Shown: piece by piece, positions 10,547 to 23,360 of the stretch
Numbering within the stretch: position 1 is the first letter of the stretch
Layout of the letters: each line of letters starts with the position of its first letter
Source of the DNA: Blasia pusilla
Taxonomy: Eukaryota; Marchantiophyta; Marchantiopsida; Blasiales
Reading direction: 5' to 3'
Length of the DNA: 64,000 bases
Assembly: GCA_050084515.1 (NCBI GenBank)
Contig: CM114275.1
Location: 17,980,001-18,044,000 of the forward strand
Notes under the pieces: model-generated
The model's input: only the letters and a program-made list of their open reading frames with translations
What the model was told of the DNA's origin: nothing
Database searches by the model: none
Translations under genes and position numbers: made by a program

Positions 10547-10717
10547 ACCAACAACGTCACCAACTCTCTAGGAACTCTGATCAGGACCCATCGATGGGGT
10601 CCTCATCGCCTCAGACAACGTGAAAGACTGGGGAAGCCTAGTCTATTTTCTGGCTTCCCCTCATTGTGGATCCAACTCTACGGCTGCTCCACGCGTGACA
10701 ACTGCGACGACCTCCAT

Positions 10718-12309
10718 CTAGGCAACCCCCCACATCCAACCATGATCCTCTAGATCTTTGGCTGCTCCATATGATGTCGACGCCACGGATCCGGCATCGG
10801 GTAACCTCAATGCCATAGCGGCAATCTGCTCTTGCAGCTGTTGTATTTGAGCAGCCATCCCAGCCTCACATCCGGCGTCTCCCTCGACGCGTCTAGGTGG
10901 TGGTACTCTACCTCCTCCAGGGGCAGCTTCACCACCCGGTCGGGCAACTCCAGCTCCTCGTCCCCCAACGAGACCACTTGGTGCACGATCTCTAGGCCCA
11001 CTCGGACCGGCTACTCGCTCTGGTGCCCTCTCTGGCCCTCGGTCCGGATGTAACTCAGGATATAAACTGAAACATCTGGCGCGTGTATGACCATATCTCT
11101 GACAATAGTCACACTGATAACCTCCTGGTGCAGCACCATCTCCTCCTCCATGCTGAGGCACACCTCCATGACCGTGACGAGTGCAATCGCGCTGATGATG
11201 GGCTCCACCACATGACCAACAAGTATTAGTAGGCGGCTGCTGCTAAGCCGGATATGAAGGCACACATCTCTGTGGCACGGCCTCCCGATATCCTCTCTGA
11301 GCTCGTGGTGCCACACTCGACCTATCTCGGAGTTCACGTTGCTGCACACGTGGTGCAGACAATCGTGACTGCTCTTGCCGAGAACCCATCGTGGCTATGC
11401 TCTCCTCCGCCATGTTGCGCTCAATATTCTCGGCGGTCCTAAAAAAATCTCTCAATGTAGGGGAGGTGTTCATAAGAAGCACCCCCTCCCGCACCTGTGT
11501 CCGCAGTGGTCCGGTCCAAAGATCGTGCCATGACCGGATAGCTGAGCCTCTGTCACCCTCGGTGGCGTTGATCAATAAAGTGTAAGCCTCACGCAAACTC
11601 TCACGGCGCCTGAAGTCGTGGATGCTCGCAACTTCTTCGTCCGTACCCCTTGGTAGCCCGCCCTCAACTCAAAGAAAGAACTTGGTTGAACCTGGGACAA
11701 ACTCGACTAGACGGTGCTGCTCCCATGCAAAGTGACCCCTCCTAAAACGTCACTAGTGGAAGAGGAAGTAGCCTCTTCTGACTCCTCCTCCTCATCTGGG
11801 AACGGCTCCGTCCATGACACATAATGTGGGTCATAGTAGAGCCTCCACGCCTCGATCTCACGTGCATATCTCTGAGAGAACTCATGGTAATCGTCCATGG
11901 GCGCCCCCTCTAAATGTTGGAACATACCGTTCCATGCTGTAAACAGGTTGAACTCTCTAGAGTTCCTCGCCCGCTGGGAGTTGCACCAACTCCTAAACTC
12001 TGCTATGAAATCGTGCAACTCAATCGTGCCTACTGCACCTGAAAACCTACGCGGTCCTCTACCCCGGTCGTCCATCTCGTACGCCCAAGTGGTAGGACCA
12101 CTCACAATGTGTGGCGATGTGCTCACAAACTCCTCTACACCCTCCGCCTTGTCTGACGATGACACAGAAGGAGGTCGAGGTGGTCCCTCACGTGGAGACT
12201 CTCGGAACCTCGCGCCACTCCGCGTAAAACCTCTAGAGCTACTCTCGGGTTCATCACCTCGCCTCTCAAAGTCGAACGGAGTCCGTGATGACCCTTGTGC
12301 CCCTCTCAC
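10718..12309 (-). pseudogene. gypsy gag with CCHC zinc knuckle
   Basis: Three consecutive minus-strand frames (12309-11707, 11596-11243, 11161-10718) form one gag broken by two frameshifts. The first opens with MRGAQGSSRTPFDFERRGDE and carries a Ser/Arg/Pro-rich N-terminus, then a capsid-like part with WNGMFQHLEGAPMDDYHEFS. The third holds the nucleocapsid knuckle CDYCQRYGHTRARC (C-x2-C-x4-H-x4-C) near 11118, followed by a Gly/Pro/Arg-rich stretch. The second copy at 37300-38360 has the same order. Confidence 0.85.
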
Positions 12310-12319
12310 CCGATCACTC

Positions 12320-13796
12320 TGAACCTCGTGAGTAATCCCTCAATCACTCATCCCAAACATGCGGCACTTGATCTACACTCTCCCTCCCCGAGACGTGTAA
12401 CGTGCGGCAACACGCGGCGTGGTGCGGCAAATCAACCAGGCTATCATCTCATCGACAACCTACCCTCAACTCCGGATATCCCACACAGGTCTATGTTCCC
12501 TAAACCACATACATAAATGATGTTCTCAGCATCCACACACCCAATATCCCCAAATAAACTACCCAAATCCCAGAATTCCTCACACGCGCAGGGTAAATGA
12601 CTAGAATGGGTAACCTGAACACATGTCGATGTCACTCCTCAGCAACTGCAAATCTCGACCTCAACTTGGTCGTAGAGACAACTCCTTCAATCAGCAAGTC
12701 ATACTCCTCCCATACTGACGCTGCTCAAAACTCCTCGATAGACGATGCGGTTCCGGTGAAGCAGTGCGGCGTTCACGCGGCAAACGGCGACGGCCCTTGA
12801 TGGTGGGATGCGGAACTCGGCGGCATACCCTCCTCAATCAAAAATAAATCCACACTCTGCTCCACAATGACGGTGCGGCGCCACGATCGAGACGGTGCGG
12901 TGCGACCCCACGACGGCACGCGGCAATCGGGCGGCGTTGCGCTCTGGGCGTCACGACACGATACTCGATCTTTGTCAAGCGGCTACCAATCACAACATAG
13001 CAGCATGAAATCAAAACTCAAACACCATAACCGAGGTCATGTGCCATCACTGGTTGATGACGAAACTGCGATGACGGTGGCGGCCAAAACAAAGTACGTG
13101 GTGGCGACGCAAGTCAGAGAATCAACAAACGTTGTGGAAGACCCTCCACTCCGTCATGGCGGAAATGGCAACCAAAGGGTGGGCAATGGACGGTGGACCG
13201 TCGAAGGTGATGATGACTATGACGGCGACGGCCGCCGCCGACGTTGCGGCTGGTTTAGGGTTTGAACAATTTAACCCTAAAAATTGCCTAGCAATGGCAG
13301 TTTTGCAAGATTGAGCATAACTTTTTGCTCACAACTCCAAATTGCGCATTGTTTGTTGCACAACGTGTAGAGCTTCACGATCTACAGCAGCGCAAAAAAA
13401 AAAAAAAATCGGACATTCTTGTAAAAACTGACGGGGACTGTTGTAAAGCCCAATGTCTCTTTCTCCTACACAAAATTTGACAGCGCTTCCGCGCTGATTT
13501 CTCCCAACGAAAATGTAAAACCTATAAAAATACAAATCAGCAAGCTACATGGTGCTCCCAAGACCACCAGCATGGGGCAACATGCCCCCATACTCAATCC
13601 CTATCAAAAATTGGGCAACGCTTCCGTGCGCCACTCTTCCACACAAAAAATCGGCAAATGCAAAGAACAATCAAAGTAGCCCTTGCTCCGGTGAGCACTC
13701 CCATGAGCCTTTGAACGGGGAACACTGTCCCCAACCTGAAAAAACAGCGAGTGACCAGCAAACTCCCCTATGAAGCTCTCTCATTCTCTCTTTGTA
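12320..13796 (-). other. Long gypsy 5' leader
   Basis: About 1.5 kb between the LTR fragment and gag on the minus strand, with no conserved coding region. It is GC-rich, with many CGGCG-type words at 12750-13250. It is shared with the second copy: for example 13680-13760 read backwards matches 35540-35640 (a GTGTTCCCC core), and the CGCCG-rich part matches 36650-36900. It contains a run of 15-16 A at 13386. Confidence 0.65.
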
Positions 13797-14298
13797 AAGT
13801 AAGATCCAATCTCTCTCTACACCATCTCACACCATAACTCTCAAAGGTGTGCACTCTCTCTCATGTCAAACCAAACCCACTCTCCTAATGAAAGGCTTGG
13901 GTTACACTCACAAGGCAAGGGACCATAGCTCCCCCGCCTCATGCCAAGAGGTTCAACAAAGAGAGAATGAGCTCTCAAGCTCTCTCTCTTTGAGGTATAC
14001 CCCTCCCCTCTCCCAAGCTCTCTCCATGGTAACCTATGCTCCCAAGTCACCTCCTTGGCTCTTGACCTGATGTAGGAGGTCAAGGGCCACTTACCAAAAA
14101 TATAAAGTCAACCATCCCCAACATGGAAACCTACCCGAAATAGTAAGTTTCTCTATACGGCTCCAAATGAGCCGAAACGAAGGGGAAACCTGCTCTTTCA
14201 AGTTTCCCAGGGCCTCAACAAGTCATTCTCGACCTCTTGGGCCTGTCCTCCACTACTCATGAAGACGCTCTGCTAGATCCCACTAATCTATCTTGACA
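13797..14298 (-). repeat. Gypsy 5' LTR, first part
   Basis: Matches 5028-5506 of the solo LTR. On the minus strand it starts TGTCAAGATAG, a proper TG terminus, at 14298. The LTR tail (the part matching 4893-5027) is absent at its inner end, so this LTR is truncated. Confidence 0.75.
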
Positions 14299-17256
14299 GT
14301 CGTGACAAAGGAAAGAAATAGAAAAAACTTGATAAATGAAGATGAAGATGTCGTCACCAAGGACTTGATCCAAATCATGAAGGAGGGACAAGACAAACAA
14401 GATGAGAGTATGAAAGCATTGTAGCAATATATCTTCAAAGTAGAAAATCTTAAACAATGAAAGTAGGAAATTCTAGAAATTAATACTATTTATGCTTAGG
14501 TGTAGCAAAAATTTTTACTACACTCATGAATGAGTTATGTCCTACCTTTCTCAAAGAAGTCATCTACTCATTTTGTGGCACTATATTGTTGAGAAGAGCC
14601 TAATTCTTGGGGAATTCACATACTTTTTTGATAGTAAGCTAAGGTAAGGCAAGAGCAATATCTCTTGAAGACATAAATCTTGCCATCATTCATGGCTTTC
14701 ACCGTTATTTACAAAACCTGGTGTTTGGTGACATGTTTCATAAATGGATGCTTGTGCTTGGCATATTCCTAGGTTGTGGTACGCAAGTTATCTTGCAAGC
14801 CTTAATTGAGAAGATCGGGAAGGAGAGTGCCATCTCATATTTTCTTTTAACCTGTATATGCATCATGTCACATTTGGGGTCAGTGTCTAACTTCCTCTGC
14901 ACGATTGCGAGGTTTATCTCACTATATGTGTTGATGGATTGATAGGGTTTCAAGTTTGCAGCTTGAATGTTGTGCCTAAACGAGTCCTAGACGATGGTGT
15001 GAGGAAAGATATTTCAGTGTCTGAACAGTCAAAATTTGGGAGTGTTCCTTGTGTTGAAGAATTATGAATGAAATGATGCAAAATTCATGCAGTTTTCACT
15101 ACCCCATGCATGTGTTTTTGTCCATGGAGAGTCATCTTATCATCGTTCTAGACTAGTGGGAAGACAATCCTATCCCAAAGAATTCAAAAAACATGGCCAT
15201 ATGATCTTTGTTATATTTATTTGCACAACTTTTATCGAATCCTATCATTTTTCACCACCTTAGATTTACAATTATGTGAGTTCAATGTCACTATCTACTA
15301 AAAAAAAATGTATTGTAAGGATTCTCAACGCAAAGCTCAATGCTGGGAAAGTAATGACGGGATCGGAAGCAAAAATTCCGATCTATTGAATCAATATTAA
15401 CGTCCGTGGAGACCCGTGAGATTGTGTGAAATATGGTTTTAAATCTCCCAATCTCATCCTTTGACATTGGGGATTAAGACTTTTCGTGATTCTCATTTGA
15501 GCTAATTTATTCCTCATATTGTCCTATGGAACATTCCACATACTCAAGCATGCACTATTCCTCTTTGCAAGATCCATTTTTTTAATGTGGAATTTTGTTA
15601 AGCTGATGGCAGTGTAGCCTATCATAAATCAATATGAAACGATGCCAAGCTGGGGTTGTAGGTGGTAGAGCAATTTTTCGTGTTTTGTTGTTGCTCTCGA
15701 GGTTTGCTTTGTAGTAAGAAATTGAAGGTCGAATTTGTCTTCCTCCTCTACGCCTTAGTGTTGTGCAATAGTGGTTGTGCAAACCCTGGAGTTTTGTCGC
15801 TCCACATCCTTACTCTATGGGAATTATCCAGTCATGCGATCCAACCTTGGAAATTCGCTACTCATTGAAAATCGATGCGGGATCATTGTTGGTGGGTGTT
15901 ATCTCATTCATATTGGAGAGCTATATAGAGATTAATGTTGACATGTATGTCTTGGAGAGTACAAAAGTTTATGGTAGTTCACACAGAAGCGGACGGAAGT
16001 TTGAACAAAAGCAAAAGGAATTTCTTGCTTTTGGTTACAAAGTTCCATTAGAACCAGATGTCGAAACCAATACAACATGCATGACAATGGATGAAACTTC
16101 TTGGAAATACATGTTGGCTTCCCAGACCAAGAATATCGTCGGCCTAGAACCACCAGGGCCTTGCGCCTTGGTCTTTATGGGGATGGCCTTTAAATAGACC
16201 TCTAAGTTATTCGGTAGCTCTTTCGATTATTTTGTCTCGTAATGGCATATACACTTTTGTTTAATAATATAGATAAACTACGATGTTCTTAATTCTATAT
16301 CCCAAAGGGTTTTACCTCTTCCACTTTTGATGGAAGTCAAAAAGATTTGAAGTCCTTTCATAAGTTTACTTTTTTCATTACAAAGATTCTCAATCCCTTC
16401 CCCATTAATGTCTGCATAAACATATAACTTACCTTTGAAAGTTTCAACCATGAATTTACCAAGTAGTTAATTTTTGGGGCGAATGGGATGTTAAGGTGAG
16501 GAAATAATATGCTCTAATCCAACCTATGAGCATTGCTTGAGCCCATATGGATGCACCCTCTCATATCTACCAAAACATACTAATTTATGACTATCATTTT
16601 GGCTTTGTTCTCGTTTTCACTACACCATATTTTAGTTTTCTAAATCATATGAAATTGCTATTTTTGCGCACTGAAAAACCTCACTCAAATTTGAAACAAT
16701 TTTGAAAATTGTAGGAAACAATTTATAGGAAATTGTAGCGCTTATGGGCCCGGTCTCTCATGGGCACTCACTCTCTAGGTTTGCAAGAAGACCTACTAGT
16801 GGTTGCCTTTTGCAATGCACATGTAATGATGGGTATTTCAAATTAATCATCGTTACTTTAAAATGTGATCCAAGACTAACCCCCAAAACTAACTCATGAG
16901 TGACCCTAAGATATGTGGTATAGGTGGCAAGCTCGAATTGGTCAAAATTGCAAGGTGGCCACGTCCCAAGCAAGCACTATGAGACAAGGTTCTACAAAAA
17001 TAATAAAGATACAATGACCCATAGAGAGACCACTCTTTCTACATAAAATGCCATGTGAGAGGAACTTCTAGACCCCGCAATACTTCCCCAAATAGATTCA
17101 TCTAACCACAAAGTTGGTAGGGTTATGAATCAAGGGCCTTCTCCAATATGATTCATAGTTTTTTGACAATAGAGTTTGACACGATTGGGAGTAAGCAGGT
17201 AAGGATGAACCTTGTGGGTAAATTAGGTGTGGAAGGAGGGATAGTTAGCTTGGAAA
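14299..17256. other. Gene-poor spacer
   Basis: No gene that I can support. Open stretches at 14721-14942 and 15775-16197 (+) have no recognisable domain and no codon pattern that sets them apart. The composition is AT-rich and typical of intergenic DNA. Confidence 0.4.
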
Positions 17257-17692
17257 TCTATATTATTATTGGAGAGTGACTATTCATTTTCCAAACTCTT
17301 CTCCTCCGTACACTTGCCAGTTTTAGCCAATAGGATTGTTTGCCTTATGAGCCAATAGGATTACTCAATTTTGATTTGAAAATGGGATTTGAGAATAATT
17401 AAGGAAGGTAATTTGAACCCGAGTTTATTCTAGAAATTTTATAAGACGGATTGAGAAACACGTTCGTTTTCACTCGCCCCTTTTTTTCCCCTTCCAACTT
17501 TGAGTAGTTGCAAAGATATGCCCATTTAGATGGACTATTGACATGCTTGTGGACATGGTAAGATACTAATCATTAGAAACAGACATGATAGGGTGATATT
17601 ACTTTTAAAACAATGTATTTAAAATTTTTTCCATGTTCATACTTAGGCTTTCACGTCCCTTTGATGTGGACGGGTGCATATACCATCACTAG
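17257..17692 (+). mobile_element. Small non-autonomous Helitron
   Basis: The left end is TCTATATTATTATTGGAGAG preceded by A. The right end is CACTAG followed by T, with a hairpin (CGTCC...GGACG, 17654-17672) about 17 bp before it. Insertion between A and T, a 5' TC and a 3' CTAG after a hairpin are the Helitron signature. The 436-bp body has no coding capacity, so mobility would depend on a helicase/Rep protein encoded elsewhere. Confidence 0.65.
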
Positions 17693-18470
17693 TTAGCATG
17701 CCCATGCTTGCACGCAAAAAATATTTTTTAATAATTTAGAAATAGTTTTCAAAATTTCAGTATAATTTCTAATTTCTTAAGTCTTAAAAGAGTAATGACA
17801 TTTCACTTGTAAATAATTTTACTCCTCAATGAAAATTCAAATAATACCCAACTCCCCTAGATAATTTCACTTCTCTCTAAAAATTTAGAGAATACCTAAT
17901 CTTCCCCTTCCACACTTCTCATTGAAAAAATTATCAGATAACATCCACAAAAAAATTATTAGATAATTTTAATTAATGAAATAAATTTATTTTTTTGATT
18001 AAAATTAAAATTTCTTTCCCAAAATGTCAAATGATAATCAACTTGATTATTTAAAAAATATCATATTTAAAATTCAAAATTTAAATATAAAATTTATTCA
18101 CTTAGATCTTAATGAAGAGTGATAACATTCTATTCTTCAATTAAAATTATATTTGACTCCCTTAAATAATTACACCTTTCCATAAAATTTAAAAAGATCT
18201 ATTACTCGTCCATTCAAATTCATTTTCCCTTCGGATCAAATCTAAATTAAAATATATAATTATTATATATATATACATTTTCTTATATCATTCTATTATT
18301 TGATTTGTTTTCATCATAATATAAACTTATAATATTATTTGAAAGTGTATTCTTCATTATAATCTGGAAAAAAATTATTTCTATCCTTTTAAAAACAAAT
18401 AAATATATTCACGAATGGATGTTTCCATCTCTACTAACGCCAAAAAATAAATTCGAATGCAGACTAGTTA
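17693..18470. other. Very AT-rich tract
   Basis: A long low-complexity AT-rich stretch, with TATATATATA at about 18270 and many A and T runs. No gene is visible. It ends sharply at about 18500, where GC-richer sequence begins. Confidence 0.6.
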
Positions 18471-18637
18471 TTAATAAAAACATATTTTGAAGCGAATATA
18501 TACATGTTCCTTATTTTTTCTTCTAGTCGGATAGCCTGTTATAATAAGCCTTTGGTCTCGGGCACATAACCCTCGGTCACTGAACGCTGCGTTACGAGGG
18601 AAGCTCGCGGAACCCAAAGTCCCAGCGGTTCCACCGG

Positions 18638-18663
18638 AATCCTGCAGTCCGGACTGCAGGATT
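18638..18663. repeat. Perfect 26-bp palindrome
   Basis: AATCCTGCAGTCC is followed immediately by its exact reverse complement GGACTGCAGGATT, with no spacer. Its function is unknown. Confidence 0.9.
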
Positions 18664-20610
18664 GTCATTTTTCTTCGGAAGACCGAACAAAAGTTGGATG
18701 ATCCTGATTCCGCCGTCTGAGTGAAGTCCGTGCTGCACGAAATTTTCCAACGCCATAAGTTGTACATGTCCGTCACCCGAGAGCTTTTTGGATCCAAGCG
18801 GTGCAGATGTACGCTTCCCGAGTCATTTTGACGTCCTTTCCTCCTGAGAGCACGAAGCAGGAGGTCAGAGTTTGGTGCGCCGGCGGTCCAGCTATTCGCT
18901 GAAATATCGCCGTATCTTTTTTGAAAGAAAGCAAAGAGCATGTGCATTGGAGGAGCTCAACGGTTGGGAACAGTGGTGATCCAAGACAGTAGAGTATGCG
19001 GGGCAGTGGGCACGCAGGGCAAGCGGAAGAAGAAGTTCGTGCAGAGCTCACGGGAAGATCTTGTGACGGGGTAATAGTAATGATACAATGCACGAGTATA
19101 GCATATGAGGTACAAAGACTTGCTGCCGCGGTTGGGACCAGTTGTGAATCTTGTGATACAATGTACGAGGAAAGTATATGGGTTGGATAGGGGTGCGGAA
19201 AAGGGTCCGGCAGAATTGACCGACAGATTTTCTGCCACAGGCGCAGCACCTTCAATTCACCCATACACCGAAGGAATCGCGGGGCAGAATCCTCTAGTGT
19301 GGTGCACGCACTTGATAAGTCAAGATGAACGGCTACAATCTATCCTCGTAGATTATGCCACGAGAGAAGAATCGGAGGGTCGCTTTGAAGAATGTTGCAC
19401 GTAATTTGTCCAACTGAAGATCAGTGAGTATGGATGTCTGCAGGAAATTCCCGGATGTTTCTGCGGGGTGCACACCAGTATCCCGCCAGTTCCTCAGTAA
19501 CCTAGAATTCTGGAAGGGATCGATCGTATCCATCGGGTGAACGGCCACAATGAACACCTCCAAGACTGCAAGTCCGCGTACAAGTTATGACACGGGCTAA
19601 TGATTTAGACGGCAACGTTTACACTCGAAGGGGGGATTGAAAATCGGAATCATGATCGGCTTTGTACAAGCGGACACTGTACTGAGGCATAATTGTTGCG
19701 TGATTTTTCGATAATCTGCAGTGTCCAAGCGTCATGATTGCGTGTAGTGATGCGTAGCAAATGTTCGTAAGTCGGTACACAAATCTACAGTATACGAGAA
19801 ATGATTTTTCATGACAGCAAGATCGGGAGTTTCTCGCTCCGAGACGAGGACGCAGGTACATTTCCGGTCCGTATAAAACCGAACGGTTATTTTTTTCATG
19901 CCGGCCGGCTAAACAGGTACAAACACAAAGGAAACCCTGCCTGAACCGTCGGATTTTAGCCGGTAAGTGAGAAACTGAATCGGAAATTCTCACGGCTAGT
20001 TCAACACGTAACCCGGTTCTCCCCGGACATTGTTCAAACCTCGACACTGCTGTCACGTGCGCGTTTCTCGGAAAGGCTGTGAAAATCGAGTCTTCAATGG
20101 CTGTCCGCTGTCGGCCACTGTCTCTCTTTCTGTGAGACAGGGTATGATCATTTTTCATTTCACTTATTTCGAGGGCTTGGCCCAGAGATCTCAGCGAAGC
20201 AAGACTGTAAAGTAGTGCCTGTCGTAACCATAGGCCTGGCGATCGTCAGACTGTGCCCGTCCCAGCCTTGCGACGACCCCAAACACGCCGTACCCTGCTT
20301 GGAAAATGCTACGGCCTGGGACGGTTGCATCAGCAAAATGAATGTGGAGAAAGTACCATGTGGAAGGAAATATTGAGCCAGCCTGCTGTACATGGACCGA
20401 GTAATTATCAGATGTAGGGTTGGCGCAGAGCTTTCTACCAGGAAAACCATACACTCTCTACCCCACCGGCGTTTTGACCTCGAAAAGCCTTGTTCGCCAG
20501 CGCCGCAGCTTTGCGCAGAGAATCCAGGCAATCGAACGTGAAAATGTGTGCGGCCCACTTGAGAAAATCACGCCCGTGGGAAGAGATTGTGGATGGAGTG
20601 GATAGGCTGG
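18664..20610. other. GC-richer stretch without a recognised gene
   Basis: Overlapping open frames occur on both strands (for example 18471-18947 and 19619-20158 on minus), but I recognise no domain. A minus-strand reading at 20191-20454 contains YFLHIHFADATVPGRSIF, which faintly recalls a malectin-like domain; that is too weak to call. The stretch resembles neither SSL locus. Confidence 0.35.
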
Positions 20611-20825
20611 ATGAAGAGAAAAAACACAACAGGAGTTGTAAGCAGAGAAGGTGGAAAGGGAAAGAGGTCTCAATAAAAAGGGACAGAGGTCTCAATAAAA
20701 AGCGGGTCATGGAAAGGGTCATGAAGAGAAAAAACACAACAGGAGTTGTAAGCAGAGAAGGTGAAAAGGGAAAGAAGTCTCAGTAAAAAGGGACAGAGGT
20801 CTCAATAAAAAGCGGGTCATGGAAA
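20611..20825. repeat. Two-copy tandem repeat, 110-bp period
   Basis: The unit beginning ATGAAGAGAAAAAACACAAC at 20611 is repeated at 20721 with only a few differences. Each unit itself contains two copies of a shorter phrase, GAGGTCTCAATAAAAAG. Confidence 0.9.
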
Positions 20826-23360
20826 GCCCATCCAGAGTTTAAAAAAGGACTCAACAGTCGAGGTGAAGTCCACCTCAGGTGTTATCAGCTCAGAAAATTC
20901 TGCCGAAAATGTTGCACAAAGGACCAGATGGTGGCTGGGAGTTCCGAGTGTGTGTGAAGGATAGAGAGATTTGCTATTCTCGTCAGCTAACTTACCAAGG
21001 CCATAGAACAAGAGTGACATGAAACAGTGCTATTAAGGCCGTCTGTGTGACATGTGCGCACAAACTGACTTAGAGGTCGACGACGCTTCTTACCCCAATC
21101 ATGCCGACGTAAGAGTTTCTTTCCTTCACAGTACCGCACATTGTCGATGAACGCGACCGAGTTGTCCAAGTACGCTTCTAACGTTCCTTTATTCTTCCCC
21201 TTCCGCCATAAATAATCATGCCCTTCCCAGAAATCGTCCTAACTTCAGCTTTTCATAAACTTTGTCAGCGACCGACTGACTTCCTACTCTGAGGAAGACG
21301 TTGCTCGCACTATTCCTGGATCTACTGATTCGATTTACTACCGTAGACCGCTCCTTTCGCAGGCCAAACAAGGAATCGTTGGAAGGTTGTAGAAAAGGCG
21401 GATAATCTCGACAGGAAAATGGATCTTCGTGTATAGCCTTGCGTGGACGGGGCCCGTCTCACCTGATGATTCAGCGAAGACGAGAGAGTTTTCGTTTCGT
21501 GACAGTGCGAGTCCATTTGCGAATCCTAAGCCACTCATCACCACACTCGTGCTCTTTGTAGCGGGATCTTACGCAGGAAGGCGGCCATTTCTGCCTCAAT
21601 CCAGAAAATCAAAGATCGATTCTCATAGCTGGAACTTCGATCTTGCACCTGTGAAGTAAACAAATCCCTTGCCCATCGCTACCACCCCATCCGACAAGCT
21701 ACACAACACAGATTGCGTCACTAGTCGCACCACTGTCCAACCACCAGCCTGAGCTCCGTCTGCATTGTTCTGGAATCCACTTCGAATGAAGTTCACCACT
21801 AAACAAAATTTGCAGCATTCATAACCGGAGTCGAAGGAGGAGCTCCACATCGCTGTCGACATTGAAGTATCCTAAACTGACGGGCGGGAACATGTTGCAG
21901 AAACCCATTACGTGGGTTGGGTGACTGTTTCGATGATTACGAGGGGCGAGAGTTTGGGCAGGAAAGTGATCTTCAGACGAGAATTTTCACGGCTCCTGAG
22001 CGTGCCACAATAGGAGAGTGTATAGGGAGGATCGCGGGAGATCTGCTCATGCGCCAAGGCATTGTATTGAATCTATCTTAGAGAATCTGCCACGATGGAA
22101 AGCCTGACATATGGAGAAGACAGCTATACGGATATCATGACGTGCAACCAGTGTAGCTCCAGACGACAACGAATGGAGTAGGTTTAGAGGTCGATCCATT
22201 CGCGCATGATTCGAGAAAAGCTTGGTAACCCCGAGATTGGCTGGTCGATGAAACGGCATTCTCGTGCACACGTTTCATAACAGAATTGAGTTGATTTCCT
22301 GGTCCATGGGAGGGCCAGAGGACATGGGACCCGTTCCACATGTTGACATTGCCATCGCATCCGGGAACAACTCCTGACCTGATTTCAAGCTTCTAGAACT
22401 TGAAGCTCGAAGTTCCGAGAATCTTGAAATCACCCTTCATGGAGAGTTCAAGCTTGAAGCCTAAACGCCTGAACCGCATCGGACATCCTCGCTGGCAAGA
22501 ATCCCAAGAAGTCGCAAGTGACGACAAGTCTCTCTTTTCTTCGCTCTAAAACTGCTTAGACAATGCACCTGATTCCAGGTCTAGACAATGGAAAAGCGGA
22601 AACTACTTTCTGAAATTATGAAACTGCACTATATTCCAGATCTAGAGCATGACAAGGGAGCGCGTGATTCCTAGAATCACGAAGGTGGAGGACGACTGTG
22701 AGGAATTCCAAATAAAAGTGCCTGTAAAACCTGACCAAGGGGAATCAAGAAAGCGCCTTGGGGAACTAGAACTACCTATTACATTCAGCGTTCTTGCGGG
22801 CAAGATTTGAGAGTCGTTTCTTCTCGATCCTCATCCGACCGTGACCAAATTCCTTGTCTCATTAATTCCTTCGTATTTCTACACAAGCGGGGCAACTGCA
22901 CAGTGCGGTTGTCTGCATTCGCAATGCGACGTGTGGTAAATCTCTCGTCAGAGAGAAACCCGGACTAGGTCGTAGACAGTAGAGATGAGAACCCAGGCGA
23001 TTTTATACCCCATGGACTTGGTACGCGTCAGCGACGCATATCCCTTCGGGCTTGCCGGCGATGGAAATCCCCGGTGGAATGTTACTGACGTGAGTAGGGT
23101 TCTCAGCCGCACCGTCCTCTTCAATTCCTTTTGACGCATCCATCCATCCATCCTGGCAGCCCCTATGTGCTCGGCCCCTCGTTGTAGAAATCCACGTCTT
23201 CAGGATCTTCGCAAACTGTAGCGCAGAAGCCGTCGGGAACTGGGAGAAAGTCACAGCAGAATGGTCGATGCGCCATTTTCTCCGGACAGAATTACCATCT
23301 GCATCAGTGATAATGGCAATTTCGGGTGAAGTTTCTGCTCCCGACTGCCCCATTTGTTCA
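20826..23360 (-). pseudogene. Strictosidine-synthase-like (SSL) pseudogene, left tandem copy
   Basis: Minus-strand homolog of the locus at 26593-30804, in the same exon order. Exon 1 (about 23353-23033) keeps CQDGWMDA and GKPEGICVADAYQ. Exon 3 (about 21706-21466) keeps LSDGVVAMGKGFVYFT and SGLGFANGLALSRNE, with a stop between them. Exon 4 (about 21190-21090) keeps LDNSVAFIDNVRY. The final C-terminal exon cannot be found, and the signal-anchor start is missing. Intron sequence is also conserved with the right copy (22800-22990 against 30210-30440), so the pair arose by tandem duplication. Frame breaks show it is dead. Confidence 0.8.

Larger units (their letters stand above)
6559..14298 (-). 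mobile_element. Ty3/gypsy retrotransposon carrying a DNA methyltransferase domain; integrase deleted
   Basis: Read on the minus strand the order is 5' LTR part, long leader, gag with CCHC knuckle, aspartic protease, DNMT3-like cytosine methyltransferase domain, linker, reverse transcriptase and RNase H, then an abrupt join to an LTR tail. Reverse transcriptase ahead of any integrase and the Ty3-type RNase H define it as Ty3/gypsy. Integrase, present in the related copies at 41900-42960 and 57700-58930, is missing, so about 1.5-2 kb was lost between RNase H and the LTR. Several frameshifts and stops make the copy dead. It is much GC-richer and less decayed than the second copy. Confidence 0.92.

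Noticed and set aside
11897-12322. Plus-strand open frame over the gypsy gag
   Set aside because: It is the antisense shadow of the minus-strand gag, which has a conserved copy and a zinc knuckle.
15775-16197. 140-codon plus-strand open frame
   Set aside because: No domain, no neighbouring exon evidence and AT-rich intergenic surroundings.
20191-20454. Possible malectin-like domain on the minus strand
   Set aside because: Only one short phrase (YFLHIHFAD) resembles the family; there is no supporting second motif or kinase region nearby.
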